Below, piece after piece: positions 18,794 to 28,278 of a stretch of 64,000 nt of DNA. Source of the stretch: Pseudomonas fluorescens (GTDB lineage: Bacteria > Pseudomonadota > Gammaproteobacteria > Pseudomonadales > Pseudomonadaceae). Each line of letters opens with the position of its first letter. Position 1 is the first letter of the stretch. The notes under the pieces were generated by a model, which saw only the letters and a list, made by a program, of their open reading frames with translations, had not been told where the DNA came from and did not search any database. The position numbers and the translations under genes were made by a program. The stretch spans positions 1 to 64,000 of the forward strand of contig NZ_JAGGOF010000001.1 of assembly GCF_018614775.1 (NCBI RefSeq), given 5' to 3'.

Positions 18794-19219
18794 CTACGGG
18801 ATGCAGTTGACCTGGCGTTCCTCGGCAACCACTTCACGCTTGGCGTTGTAGAGCCGGGCGCTTGGGGTAAACGCCAGGTTGCGAGCCTCCAGACGGTAAC
18901 GCTGACCCGCCTCGAAACGGTCGAAACGTACAATCAGGTAACACAGTCGCTCTTGCGGTTCGGCTTGCATCCCTAATCCACCGCCACTGAACACTTCAAA
19001 GTCGAAGCGCACTTTCAGTTCGTGGCTGCCTGGCGAAACCTGGAAAAACCGCCCGTCCCGCAGGCGCCGGCCATCCAGGCTCTCAGCCATCAGCATCCTG
19101 CCGCCCGGCGTTGGGGTAGCGAAATCGACCCAGGCCATGTTCGGGTCGACGGCAGGCAAGGGGCTGGCCGCACAACCGCCTATAGCAACCAGGGCCGGTA
19201 ACAACATGGATAGGCGCAT
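18794..19219 (-). CDS. Lipoprotein, first of a related pair
   Basis: A 141-residue lipoprotein with lipobox AIGGC (Cys15). The mature part has PNMAWVDF, then RFFQVSPGSHELKVRFDFEV, LIVRFDRFEAGQRYRLEARN and AKREVVAEE. The PGSHELxVRF block is a beta-rich PEGA-like segment. It is paralogous to the gene just upstream (19258-19671) and ends six bases from the convergent DUF1161 gene. Function unknown. Confidence 0.78.
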   Translation of the reverse strand: MRLSMLLPALVAIGGCAASPLPAVDPNMAWVDFATPTPGGRMLMAESLDGRRLRDGRFFQVSPGSHELKVRFDFEVFSGGGLGMQAEPQERLCYLIVRFDRFEAGQRYRLEARNLAFTPSARLYNAKREVVAEERQVNCIP

Positions 19220-19257
19220 GATGAATTCCTGAAGTCAGGCCCTGAGCATAACGCCGA

Positions 19258-19671
19258 TCAGCTTTGCTGGCAGCCCGCCGGCGTACCATGCCCCACGACT
19301 TTGCGTTGTTGATCGTAGAGTTTGGCCCAAGGCCGGAAGCCAATACTGCCGGCCTGCAACTGGTAACGCTGGCCGGCGTTGAATTCCTTGAATTTCACGT
19401 TCAACCGGCAATCACGCCACAGCGGCTCGGCATCGGGACCGATGTTGCCGGGTTCAACGGCAAATTGATAACGCACCGTCAGCTCATGGCTGCCAGGCTG
19501 GACTTCGAAATAACGCTTGTCGAGGGACGTCTTGTCGTCGACTTCCAGCGCCTGCAACGCGGTGTCCCGATGGCTTCCCAGGTCGATCCAGGCTTGGGAC
19601 GGATCAGGGTCGGGCAACCCGGCACAACCGGTCAGCAGCACGAGGCCACTCGTCAGCATCAACATGCGCAT
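19258..19671 (-). CDS. Lipoprotein, second of a related pair
   Basis: A 137-residue lipoprotein with lipobox LTGC near residue 17 (MRMLMLTSGLVLLTGCAGLP). It shares with its neighbour the order PSQAWIDL, RYFEVQPGSHELTVRYQFAV, LNVKFKEFNAGQRYQLQAGS, YDQQRKVV and a late cysteine, so the two arose by duplication. The ATG at 19671 was chosen because GGAG lies seven bases upstream and it gives a compact signal peptide; an in-frame start at 19719 is less likely. It is transcribed away from the aminopeptidase gene at 19731. Function unknown. Confidence 0.78.
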   Translation of the reverse strand: MRMLMLTSGLVLLTGCAGLPDPDPSQAWIDLGSHRDTALQALEVDDKTSLDKRYFEVQPGSHELTVRYQFAVEPGNIGPDAEPLWRDCRLNVKFKEFNAGQRYQLQAGSIGFRPWAKLYDQQRKVVGHGTPAGCQQS

Positions 19672-19730
19672 AGCGAAGCTCCAGGCAGGCGAGATAGTCT
19701 TGTGGGCAGACTCTCCCAAGGTGATTCCAA

Positions 19731-20822
19731 TTGATCAGGCCGCGTTCAAGCCATCGGTTACTCGACCGTGTTTTCCGGATTTTGTTTCCAGGCCTCCTGC
19801 TTTTGTTACTCAACGGTTGTTCAAGCATCGGTTACTACGGCCAACTCGTCGGCGGACAGCTGCGCTTGCTGCAGGCCCGTGAGCCGATTGACCAAGTGAT
19901 CGCCGACCCCGCACGCGATCCGCAACTGCGCGCGCATTTGCTCCAGGCACGCGAAGCACGGGCATTCGCCAGCGCACACCTGCACCTGCCGGACAATAAA
20001 AGCTATCGCCTGTACGCGGACATCGGCCGGCCGTTCGTTGTCTGGAATGTCTTCGCCACACCGGAATTTTCCCTGGCGCCGCGAACCCATTGCTTCCCCA
20101 TTGCCGGCTGCGTGGCCTACCGCGGTTACTACAGCCAAAGCGCCGCCCGAGGCGAGGCGGCGGTGCAGCGCTTGCAAGGCATGGACGTGTCGATTGGCGG
20201 CGTGGAGGCTTATTCGACCCTGGGCTGGTTCAACGACCCGATCCTGAGTGCGATGATGCACTGGGGCGACGAGCGCCTGGCGACGCTGATTTTTCATGAA
20301 CTGGCGCACCAGCGCTTTTACGTAAAGGACGACACCGAATTCAATGAGTCCTTCGCCACCTTCGTCGAACAGGAAGGCACCCGGCAATGGCGCGCCAGTC
20401 GTGGGCTGCCACCGGATAACGGCAAGCCGGTGCAGCAGCGCGACCAGTTCATCCAACTGATCCTCGACACCCGCCTACGCCTGGAGGCGCTCTACGCCCA
20501 ACCCCTGCCGGCCGAGCAAATGCGCCAGCGCAAGGCAGGAGAGTTCGAGCGCCTGCGCAGCGACTACGAACACCTGCGCGACAGCCAATGGGCAGGCGAC
20601 AAGCGCTACGACGCCTGGGTCTATGCACCGATGAACAATGCACGGTTATTGCCGTTCGGCCTGTATGACCAATGGGTGCCGGCGTTTGCGGCGCTGTACA
20701 GGCAACAGGGCGAGGACTGGGTTGGGTTTTATGCGGCGGTGGAAAAGCTCGGCAAGCTGCCTATTGAGGAACGCAAGGCCGTGTTGAGAGGGCTGGCAGA
20801 GTCGAAAACTTCGGCTGATTGA
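19731..20822 (+). CDS. Predicted lipoprotein aminopeptidase (COG4324/PF10023 type)
   Basis: A 363-residue lipoprotein. The N-terminal segment FRILFPGLLLLLLNGCSS ends in a lipobox with Cys30. The body contains GWFNDPILSAMMHWGDERLA, then LIFHELAHQRFYVKDDTEFN, ESFATFVEQEGTRQW: HELAHQ (HExxH) and NESFA give a gluzincin-type zinc site. This matches the predicted aminopeptidase family of proteobacteria, whose substrates are not known. The start is read as TTG at 19731, with AAGGTGA just upstream; no ATG or GTG fits in frame before the signal peptide. Confidence 0.82.
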   Translation: MIRPRSSHRLLDRVFRILFPGLLLLLLNGCSSIGYYGQLVGGQLRLLQAREPIDQVIADPARDPQLRAHLLQAREARAFASAHLHLPDNKSYRLYADIGRPFVVWNVFATPEFSLAPRTHCFPIAGCVAYRGYYSQSAARGEAAVQRLQGMDVSIGGVEAYSTLGWFNDPILSAMMHWGDERLATLIFHELAHQRFYVKDDTEFNESFATFVEQEGTRQWRASRGLPPDNGKPVQQRDQFIQLILDTRLRLEALYAQPLPAEQMRQRKAGEFERLRSDYEHLRDSQWAGDKRYDAWVYAPMNNARLLPFGLYDQWVPAFAALYRQQGEDWVGFYAAVEKLGKLPIEERKAVLRGLAESKTSAD

Positions 20823-20830
20823 GCGGGCCC

Positions 20831-20925
20831 CTTCGCGAGCAGGCTCGCTCCCACACTGGATCGGTGTTGATGCAGCCTGCGTGTACAACGCCGGACCTGT
20901 GGGAGCGAGCCTGCTCGCGATGGCG
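20831..20925. repeat. REPIN (two inverted REP elements)
   Basis: CGCGAGCAGGCTCGCTCCCAC near 20834-20854 and its inverse GTGGGAGCGAGCCTGCTCGCG near 20899-20919 flank about 45 bases. This is the common Pseudomonas REP pair. It lies between the convergent aminopeptidase and ppkA genes, where it could help end both transcripts. Confidence 0.9.
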
Positions 20926-20942
20926 GCCTAAGGCAGCCCCCG

Positions 20943-21875
20943 TCACCACCAAGACAAATCCCTATTGAAAACATCACGCAACTGCGCCGCGCTGATACAG
21001 CGTCGGCTCGGATCAAACGCCAGCGCCAAACGCAGCGCCGACCAGCAACGCCTGGGCAAGTTACGTGGCGCCTTGAGCTGTCGTTCCAACCGAGTATCGC
21101 GCGCCGCTGTGGCAGCCCAGCGGCGAAACGGATGGCTACCGCTCGCCAATTCATACAACAGGCAAGCCACACCATAGACATCGGCAGCCGCTGACAGAGC
21201 CGAGCCTTCCAGCAGCTCAGGAGCGGCGTAGGCGGGGGTCCAGGCCTTGAGACGTTTGCGGTCCAGGTTGGGCAGATTCTTCAACGGCCCCTTTTCTGCC
21301 AGGCCCAGACCGAAGTCGAACAAACGCACGTTTTCCTCACCGAGCATCACGTTGCTTGGCTTCACATCACCGTGCAGTACACCTCGGCCATGAACATACG
21401 CCAAGGCATCAAGCAGCGGCACGGCAATCGTCCGCAATTCATGCCAAGACACGCCCTGCGGCCGTTCGCAAAGCAGTTGGTCAAGCGTCAGGCCGCGCAT
21501 CAGCTCCATGGTGATAAACGCCTGCCGGTGAGCGGCGTCCACTTCAAAACTGAATGGGCGCAGCACGTTCGGATGATGCAATGGCCGGGTCAGGGCAAAT
21601 TCGCTGTAGAGCAGCGCACCCGCGTCGGGGCATTGGTAGAAGGGCTCGCTGAGCATTTTCAGCGCGATGTACGGATCGGGATCACCGAACTGTTCGTGCA
21701 GCAGATCCCGGGCGCGGTACACAAGCCCCATGCCGCCCGCCCCCAGCAAACGCTCCAGGCGAAAACGCCCGCCAAGAAGTTCAGGCCTTTGACTGACGCT
21801 ACGTTCGGACGCTGTCACAGCAGGCATACCGTCGATAAACGCGAAATAGGTAGGCTGGCCGTTTTCTCCATTCAC
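20943..21875 (-). CDS. ppkA: T6SS serine/threonine protein kinase
   Basis: A 310-residue cytosolic Hanks-type kinase. Glycine loop GAGGMGLVY (45-53), catalytic Lys73 in IALKML, catalytic loop LHGDVKPSNVM with Asp170, and DFGLGLAEKG (187-196). The usual HRD is HGD here, as in many T6SS kinases. There is no membrane segment or von Willebrand domain, so it is shorter than PpkA of the H1 system and corresponds to Stk1 of H2-T6SS. The start is GTG at 21875, overlapping the pppA stop. With PppA and TagH it would form the threonine phosphorylation switch of the secretion system. Confidence 0.9.
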   Translation of the reverse strand: MNGENGQPTYFAFIDGMPAVTASERSVSQRPELLGGRFRLERLLGAGGMGLVYRARDLLHEQFGDPDPYIALKMLSEPFYQCPDAGALLYSEFALTRPLHHPNVLRPFSFEVDAAHRQAFITMELMRGLTLDQLLCERPQGVSWHELRTIAVPLLDALAYVHGRGVLHGDVKPSNVMLGEENVRLFDFGLGLAEKGPLKNLPNLDRKRLKAWTPAYAAPELLEGSALSAAADVYGVACLLYELASGSHPFRRWAATAARDTRLERQLKAPRNLPRRCWSALRLALAFDPSRRCISAAQLRDVFNRDLSWW

Positions 21876-22597
21876 CGGCGGATCACCACCGCCGTCAGGT
21901 TATCCCGCGCTGCACCACGCAGAACGTCAGCGAACAGCCGCTCCAACGCCAAGCGCGGTGAAGCCAGGTCCAACGCATGTCCCAGTGCTTCGCCACTAAG
22001 GCCTTGATACAAACCGTCACTGCACAGCAAAAACGTATCACCGGGACAGACCCCCAGTTCCAGCACTTCCAGCGTCAGCTCCGGTGCGGCGCCTACCGCG
22101 CGGGTCAATGCCTTGCCCGCGGGATGAGCCAAGGCCTCGTCGCGACTGATGTGGTGGGTGTCGATGAGTTGCTGTTGCAGGGAGTGGTCCTTGGATAATT
22201 GGTACAACCGTCGACCACGCCAGAGGTAGCAACGGCTGTCGCCGGCCCAGATGCAGATACCGCGGTTGCCTTCCAGCAACAACGCCACCACCGTGCTGCC
22301 CATGATGCCGTGATGCTCCTCGGTGACGGTCAGCTCCTGATTCAGCCGCCGATTGCTCCAGCGCAGGCATCGGCGTACCGCTTTCGCACGTTCGTAAAGG
22401 TTTTGGTGCGGGGGTAGCTCCGCCAAATTGGCAACAATCAACTGACTGGCAATATCACCATCCGCATGACCGCCCATTCCATCTGCGACAGCCCACAACC
22501 CATGTCGCGGGCATTCGAGGAAAGCATCTTCGTTACGTGACCGGACCTTGCCCTTATCCGTGCGCGCGCCGCTACGCCAGGAAGCGGTGCCCTGCAT
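21872..22597 (-). CDS. pppA: T6SS PP2C-type protein phosphatase
   Basis: A 241-residue PPM/PP2C phosphatase that opposes the kinase. Metal-binding motifs are visible: RTDKGKVRSRNEDAF, AVADGMGGHADG (Asp39, Gly40), ICIWAGDSRCYLWRGRRLYQ, LLCSDGLYQGL and AARDNLTAVVI. Corresponds to Stp1 of the H2 system. The ATG overlaps the tssM stop (ATGA) and the stop overlaps the kinase start, so the three genes are translationally chained. Confidence 0.92.
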   Translation of the reverse strand: MQGTASWRSGARTDKGKVRSRNEDAFLECPRHGLWAVADGMGGHADGDIASQLIVANLAELPPHQNLYERAKAVRRCLRWSNRRLNQELTVTEEHHGIMGSTVVALLLEGNRGICIWAGDSRCYLWRGRRLYQLSKDHSLQQQLIDTHHISRDEALAHPAGKALTRAVGAAPELTLEVLELGVCPGDTFLLCSDGLYQGLSGEALGHALDLASPRLALERLFADVLRGAARDNLTAVVIRR

Positions 22598-25500
22598 CAG
22601 AGTTGCACCGGCATTCGAAATGTCCGTAGGGCCGCCATGTCGAAAGGATTCGGCGTGCGCTGGCTTGTTAACAGGTAGTTGGCGCGCAATCCGCCCAGGT
22701 CAGCCTTGAGCACGCGGACATCGCGTCCGGTCAAGTACTCGACCTGCATCAGGTCGAACAATCGAAACAACGACCACGGCCCCGTGTTCTTCTCGATGCC
22801 AACACCTCGCCCGACCCTTTTCTCCAGCACCAAAGCGGCTCGCCCGTCCTGCTCGCTGCTTGGCCAAGTGAATGCCACAGGCAGGATCGGACCGTGACGG
22901 TATTCAAGCGCCCTGTCGCCAAAGCGGAACTCCGAACGGCTCACCGTCGGATCCAGGGTGTAAGGCTCAAGCTTGAATTGCACTTGTGGTTCAGCCGGGT
23001 CATGGGCGAAAAAGCTTCGGCGAATGGTATTTGCCGTCGCCATCTGGTCGAGATAGGCCATGGACATTGGCAGGCTTTGACCGTCGATGCTGCGCGGCCG
23101 GTATTGCCCCGGCGTACCACTGACGAAGGGACGCATATAACGCTCGAAGAATCGATCGACAATGCCCTCATCCTTGAAAAATTCCCGGAAGTCGTTCAGC
23201 GCGACTTCGCTGACGCTGTGGGCGTTGAACGGATACCGCTTGTGGATCGCCTTGCCATAAAAACTGTACAGCTCGCTCTGATAGCGCTGGTTCAGATAAC
23301 GGTAGGAATCGTTTAGCACCAAACGCCAACTATCCTCGGCCAACGCGTTGAACCATGCACTGATGGGACGCGGCAGACGCGCTGAGGCACTGCGCAGATG
23401 ACTCAATGCATCGCGATGGCCGCCCATGCGACCCCGAGCCAGCTCGAAGGCAGCAAGCTCCGGCGCATCGGTTTGGGCCAGGCCAGCCAGTTGCGATTGG
23501 AGATCGTCGAGGGCCCGCAAGGCCTGGTTCAGATCAGCTGTCGGGCCATTGTCCGGGTCAAGCAGCCGGTGCAGCGGTTCGAAACGTCGGTGCAAGGCTT
23601 TTCGCGCGGTGTCCGGCAGACTTTCGGTCAAGGGACCAGCGACTTTCCCGGCCACAACGGCGATTTTTCCGAAGGCACCCCCCTTCCCAGTCTGCGTCAC
23701 GTCATCGATTTGCTCGGCAACGCTCTGGATCCACGTGTTCTCGCGTACCTGCACCAGCATCTGCACAATTGGCGAATGCGCTGAGGTCAGCCCCGCAAGT
23801 TGCTGGGCGCCCTCCCCAGCACTGTTGATTGTTTGTAAGGTCACCCGACCGACCGCATTGCTCCAGTGGTCGGCATAGTCACGAAAGTACAATTGCTCCA
23901 ACTCGGCCATCAGGCGACGCATGTCCAGGCTGCCAAGGTCCTCGCCATTGCCCAGTACCCAGTTATCGCGCAGCAACTCGGTAACCAACGCCGCACTCTG
24001 AACGGAGAAATATCGCTCGAAACCCTGCCGGGTATATAAGCCAGGAATGACATGGTCAGTGCCCACCAGCAACGCGCCCTGCGAGCCCAGATGGTGACTG
24101 AGCCGATAGTGCGGCAGGTGATTGGCCTGTTCATGCAACATTCCGTACACGACGACGGCCAGGGATTCACTGCGCAGTACTTCACGCGCTTGGGCAATCA
24201 ACGGCTCGTTGAGCGCGTGGGTAAAGGGCTGCTCCAGTAAACGCGCGAAATGGGTATTCAAACCGTCCTGGAGCACGGTGTTGCCGGGGTAACGAAGGGA
24301 CCAATCCTTATTCAGCCGATCCTTGAGCCAAACCGTATCGCGGCGCTCTTTCAGATTCAGCATCAAGTACGCGCGCAGGCTGTTGAGCAAGCGTTCGCGG
24401 TCATTCCAATTAGCGCGGATATGCTCTTCCAGTCGTTGCGCAACCCGGGGCAATAGGGCTGCCCGCAATTCGCGCTCGTACGCGTCAGTCACAGCACGAT
24501 TGCTGACTTCCCCCTGGTACAAGCCCATACGCTCATAGAAGGGCACCGCCGTCGGAGGCGGGAAAACCCGGGTGGCCTCGAAGCGCAGATCAAGTGATTC
24601 GAGCATCGAGATCCAACCATCGCCGGTCACCGCTGCTGATTGCTGTTGATCCCAGCGCTGCGCCAATGCGCGCACGTTTTCCAGGCGCTGGTGATTGGTC
24701 GAAAAACCATTCGCCCACAACAGCCCCAACAGCCCAAGGACCGTCAACCCACCAAGGTACAAAGCCCGCTGCCCCCAATCGATACGACTGCGCTCGCGCT
24801 GATCGAGGTCGACCAAATCGGCTTCCGGGAGTATCACCCGACTGATCAGATGACGGATGAACCGATCGCCAGAAGGGGCGTTATGGGTCCGGGCGTTCAC
24901 GCTGCCATGTTCATCGGTCGAATTCATTGTCCGGCTCGGCTGCGATGCGCAGGTCAGGTAAAAGCCACGCAGGCTGCAGTTGCCTCCGGCGAACGCTTGC
25001 TCGACCAGCAAGTACAACCTCGCACCGATCTGGCCCAACTGGTTTGGGAAATCAAGGATGCCGCTGCGACGCTGCGTATCACGCTCCTGATGCATGCGCA
25101 TGATGACTTGGCTGTTGAGTCGATGCAGGAGCGCTTCGAAGTTGGCGCGTAATTCGGTCGCGCCGCTTGTGGGCTTATCTCGGCTGAAACTCGCTCCAAG
25201 TACCTGGTCGCGCTCCTCGCGAGTCAGCGACTCGAAGAATTCATGGAAACCTGGCACACGGTCCGCTTTGCTCAGGACCAGATAAATCGGCACATCAATG
25301 TGCAGCCGTCGTTTCAACTCCCGCAAACGGCCATGAATCTGGCGAGCCAGCGCGGTCACTTCACCCTCGCTGCCCAGCAGCAGGAGTTCAGTCGGCACAG
25401 CCAGCAGCACCCCGCTCAACGGGCGACTACGGCGACGTTTGCGCAACAGTTCGAGCAGCACGGTCCAGGCACTGCTGTCGACGTCATTGTCCGCCTGGGT

Positions 25501-26064
25501 CAGGAAGCGTCCGGCGGTGTCGATCACCACGGTGTTTTCGGCAAAGTACCAGTTGCAATACTGAGTATCCGATGGGTCGCTGATCGGCTGATGCCCGTGG
25601 TGAGGAAACTCCAGACCCGAGCAATTGAGCAGGCTGGTCTTGCCGCTGGCAGGCGGCCCCATCAGCAGGTACCAAGGCAACTCGCTACGCCAGCGTTTAC
25701 CATGTCCCGGATAAAGACCTGGAGACTTCAGCGTGCTTAAAGCCTTCTGGAAGCGCGAGCGCACTTCATGCTGCTCGTTATCAATCCTTTTCCGTCGTAG
25801 AACACGAGGATCGGTGTCGTTTTCCTGAGTGCTCACGGTCGGGTCGGCGTGCCTATTGACGAAAACCATCCCCAGGCCCCAACCCAGCAAGAGCACACTG
25901 ATGGTCAGCAGCCTGGCCGTTGGGCTCGCCCAGAACTTATAGTCATTGACGGCCAGCAGCGGCCCGACAAACCACACCAGCAGCGCTGCGCAAGATACCA
26001 GCAGCAGCGACCAGACCCAGGTCCGACGACCCACGGTATGGATTTTCCTGAAAAGCAATTTCAT
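22597..26064 (-). CDS. tssM: T6SS membrane subunit TssM (IcmF)
   Basis: A 1155-residue inner-membrane protein that spans the envelope and joins TssL to the lipoprotein TssJ. Two N-terminal membrane segments (about 15-37 and 50-70) are followed by a cytoplasmic NTPase domain with Walker A GPPASGKTS at 136-144 and VVIDTAGRF, then a third membrane segment (ALYLGGLTVLGLLGLLWANG) near 430, and a large periplasmic region ending in the beta-rich C-terminal domain that contacts TssJ. Length is normal and the Walker A motif is intact. The stop overlaps pppA. Confidence 0.95.
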   Translation of the reverse strand: MKLLFRKIHTVGRRTWVWSLLLVSCAALLVWFVGPLLAVNDYKFWASPTARLLTISVLLLGWGLGMVFVNRHADPTVSTQENDTDPRVLRRKRIDNEQHEVRSRFQKALSTLKSPGLYPGHGKRWRSELPWYLLMGPPASGKTSLLNCSGLEFPHHGHQPISDPSDTQYCNWYFAENTVVIDTAGRFLTQADNDVDSSAWTVLLELLRKRRRSRPLSGVLLAVPTELLLLGSEGEVTALARQIHGRLRELKRRLHIDVPIYLVLSKADRVPGFHEFFESLTREERDQVLGASFSRDKPTSGATELRANFEALLHRLNSQVIMRMHQERDTQRRSGILDFPNQLGQIGARLYLLVEQAFAGGNCSLRGFYLTCASQPSRTMNSTDEHGSVNARTHNAPSGDRFIRHLISRVILPEADLVDLDQRERSRIDWGQRALYLGGLTVLGLLGLLWANGFSTNHQRLENVRALAQRWDQQQSAAVTGDGWISMLESLDLRFEATRVFPPPTAVPFYERMGLYQGEVSNRAVTDAYERELRAALLPRVAQRLEEHIRANWNDRERLLNSLRAYLMLNLKERRDTVWLKDRLNKDWSLRYPGNTVLQDGLNTHFARLLEQPFTHALNEPLIAQAREVLRSESLAVVVYGMLHEQANHLPHYRLSHHLGSQGALLVGTDHVIPGLYTRQGFERYFSVQSAALVTELLRDNWVLGNGEDLGSLDMRRLMAELEQLYFRDYADHWSNAVGRVTLQTINSAGEGAQQLAGLTSAHSPIVQMLVQVRENTWIQSVAEQIDDVTQTGKGGAFGKIAVVAGKVAGPLTESLPDTARKALHRRFEPLHRLLDPDNGPTADLNQALRALDDLQSQLAGLAQTDAPELAAFELARGRMGGHRDALSHLRSASARLPRPISAWFNALAEDSWRLVLNDSYRYLNQRYQSELYSFYGKAIHKRYPFNAHSVSEVALNDFREFFKDEGIVDRFFERYMRPFVSGTPGQYRPRSIDGQSLPMSMAYLDQMATANTIRRSFFAHDPAEPQVQFKLEPYTLDPTVSRSEFRFGDRALEYRHGPILPVAFTWPSSEQDGRAALVLEKRVGRGVGIEKNTGPWSLFRLFDLMQVEYLTGRDVRVLKADLGGLRANYLLTSQRTPNPFDMAALRTFRMPVQL

Positions 26065-26077
26065 GACACGTCCCTGT

Positions 26078-26941
26078 TCAAGGCAGCGGCTGGGCGGTGA
26101 CCGGCTCCAGCAGTTGATAAGGTTGCAGTACGCTTTTGCGTTGCTCTTCCAATACCCACGCGAAGCTCGAATACATCACGCCCAGGCAGAACAATGTAAA
26201 GCCCGCCACTGCCCAGGTCGGGATAATGCGCACTGGGCGGTGAGGTTTGCCGACAGCGCCTTCGCATTGAGGTGACAGTTCGCGAGGCACCTCGCCGCGT
26301 ACCTGGCGAATCAGCCGATAGAGAGCGTCGCGCAGGCTCTCAAGCTCAAGCCCCCCCCGAGCCTCAACCCGATATTTGCCCTCAAAGCCGAGGGACAGGC
26401 ACAGATACAGCAACTCAAGCATTGCCAGATGCTTGACCGGGTTTTTCGACAGACGATCAAGCAGCTGGAAGACTTTCTCGCCACCAAAGGTTTCGTTGTG
26501 AAAACTGCTGAGCAGACTCAGCTGTGACCAGTCTCCACCACGCCCCCATGGCGAGGTGACGACCGCTTCGTCAATCACCGTGCAGAGCACGTAGCGTGCG
26601 GCGATCAACTGCGTATTTTCAACGCCGAACTGCAGAGCACGGGCCTCGAATTGCTCCAGGCCCCCACTCAGCTCCCGCTTGAGTGCTGGCAAGTCCCCGC
26701 GACCTTGGCCGTACTTGAGCTGCGCCATTTGCGACAACAACCCGCAGGCCGCGGCTACCAGCGGATTGAGGCCGACATTGGAGGCCTGGGACGGCGGTAG
26801 CTGCGCGGCATAGATCATTCGTTCCTGCAGTTGCTCCATACGCGGCGGGGCGACTGCGTCGGTCAATGGTCCTGAAATAGGGCGTTGTCCGTGATGGTCG
26901 AGCAAGACCGTTGTTTCGTCCTGAGGATCTTCCTTATCCAT
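26078..26941 (-). CDS. tssL: T6SS membrane subunit TssL (DotU)
   Basis: A 287-residue DotU-family protein. A short acidic N-terminus leads into the cytoplasmic helical hook (NPLVAAACGLLSQMAQLKYG, TVIDEAVVTSPWGRGGDWSQ, LLYLCLSLGFEGKYRV) and a single C-terminal membrane segment (IIPTWAVAGFTLFCLGVMYS). There is no OmpA-like peptidoglycan-binding domain, so anchoring to the wall must come from another protein. It lies five bases after tssK and 13 before tssM. Confidence 0.94.
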   Translation of the reverse strand: MDKEDPQDETTVLLDHHGQRPISGPLTDAVAPPRMEQLQERMIYAAQLPPSQASNVGLNPLVAAACGLLSQMAQLKYGQGRGDLPALKRELSGGLEQFEARALQFGVENTQLIAARYVLCTVIDEAVVTSPWGRGGDWSQLSLLSSFHNETFGGEKVFQLLDRLSKNPVKHLAMLELLYLCLSLGFEGKYRVEARGGLELESLRDALYRLIRQVRGEVPRELSPQCEGAVGKPHRPVRIIPTWAVAGFTLFCLGVMYSSFAWVLEEQRKSVLQPYQLLEPVTAQPLP

Positions 26942-26946
26942 GACAT

Positions 26947-28278
26947 TCAGTTCCTGATGGCCCAGAAGTTCAGTTCTAGCTCAGCGAAGTCACCGGAAAC
27001 ATGGAATGCAAAGCCCGCGGAGCGCTTCAGCTGAGCCAGGTCTTCGGAGCTTGGTTCGAGAATGAAATAGGTCTTGTTGGCGTGGAACGCAATCTGCCGC
27101 GGTGCCACGGGCAGAGGCCTGATCCTGATGCCTGGCAGGTGCAGATTGACCAGCTGGCGGATGCGCTCCACTGAACCGACCTTGAGATGCGCAGGCAATC
27201 GTTGGCGCAGCTCCTCAGCGTCGCAATTGGCACTTGCCGCCAGCACGAACGAAGCCGAATCCAACAACGAAAGATCCTGCATCGGCGAAACAATGACGCC
27301 GTATTGACGCGCCTGCAGTTGCATCTCGATAGCATGCTGCTCGAGCACCATCGACAGCGCCTGACGGATCGCTTGCATCAGGCTGCGAAAGCACCCGCCC
27401 TGGTTGCTGTGCTGGTAGCGGTTGTCGAGCAGAGGCCGCTTGCTGTCGCTGGAGAACGCTGCCAGATCGCCTAACAGCCCCAGTAACATTCGATACAGTG
27501 CTTCCGGATGCACCTGCTCCAGACCCAGGTAATGACGCAGCAACAATTCGTTGCGATTGATTAGTTGCAGCATCATGAAGTCGCCTACTTGCGCGCCTCC
27601 CGCTTTGCCATTGGCGCCGATTCGCTCCGCGAGGCTATCGCCCCGATGGGCAAGCATGCCGATGACTTCCTTGAGGCAAGACAGCAAATAGGGGGATGAG
27701 CCAACCTGGATGAACGTTGGCACAAAGATCGGATCGAGACTGATCACCCCATCGACTGTGGTGTCGAGTACGTCACAGAGCTTGAGTTTCACAAACGCGT
27801 CTTCGCTCAGTTGCTCGCCCAACAGCAGGCGCAGGTCCGGGCGGCCACAGCTGATCTGGCTTGCACCCGCTTCTCCGGCGTTGGAGTCCGCCACCAGCGC
27901 GTCGTAGGTGGTGTAGCGCGCCAGTACGTCGGAATATTCCGGACGACGCGACTCGATGTGATTGCCGGTCACCAGGGGCAGAGCGAGGTAGATTGACGTG
28001 TTGCGGGTATTGGACGGTATTTCCAGGGCCAGCGGTTCGGCGTTACCACCCAACTCGAACAGACTGCCATCGGGCAGGACACCGCTGGCCTGGCTGACCA
28101 CCAGTTGTCCCATGTTGAGAAACTGCAGATCAATTTCCAAGGTCAGGAAACCCCAGGCGTAACGGCTTAACAGCCGGGTACGAACCTTCAACTGGTGGTC
28201 GAAATAGCGATCGTTGTGTTGCAGATGCTGCGGGCGCAGAAGCATGCCCTCCTGCCAGATGACCTTGTCGTGATTCAT
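26947..28278 (-). CDS. tssK: T6SS baseplate subunit TssK
   Basis: A 443-residue TssK, the trimeric adaptor between the baseplate and the TssJLM membrane complex. The N-terminus VIWQEGMLLRPQHLQHNDRY is the family hallmark, as is LFELGGNAEPLAL further on; the C-terminal domain that binds TssL/TssM starts near residue 310. Full length. The ATG overlaps the tssJ stop by four bases (ATGA). Confidence 0.95.
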   Translation of the reverse strand: MNHDKVIWQEGMLLRPQHLQHNDRYFDHQLKVRTRLLSRYAWGFLTLEIDLQFLNMGQLVVSQASGVLPDGSLFELGGNAEPLALEIPSNTRNTSIYLALPLVTGNHIESRRPEYSDVLARYTTYDALVADSNAGEAGASQISCGRPDLRLLLGEQLSEDAFVKLKLCDVLDTTVDGVISLDPIFVPTFIQVGSSPYLLSCLKEVIGMLAHRGDSLAERIGANGKAGGAQVGDFMMLQLINRNELLLRHYLGLEQVHPEALYRMLLGLLGDLAAFSSDSKRPLLDNRYQHSNQGGCFRSLMQAIRQALSMVLEQHAIEMQLQARQYGVIVSPMQDLSLLDSASFVLAASANCDAEELRQRLPAHLKVGSVERIRQLVNLHLPGIRIRPLPVAPRQIAFHANKTYFILEPSSEDLAQLKRSAGFAFHVSGDFAELELNFWAIRN

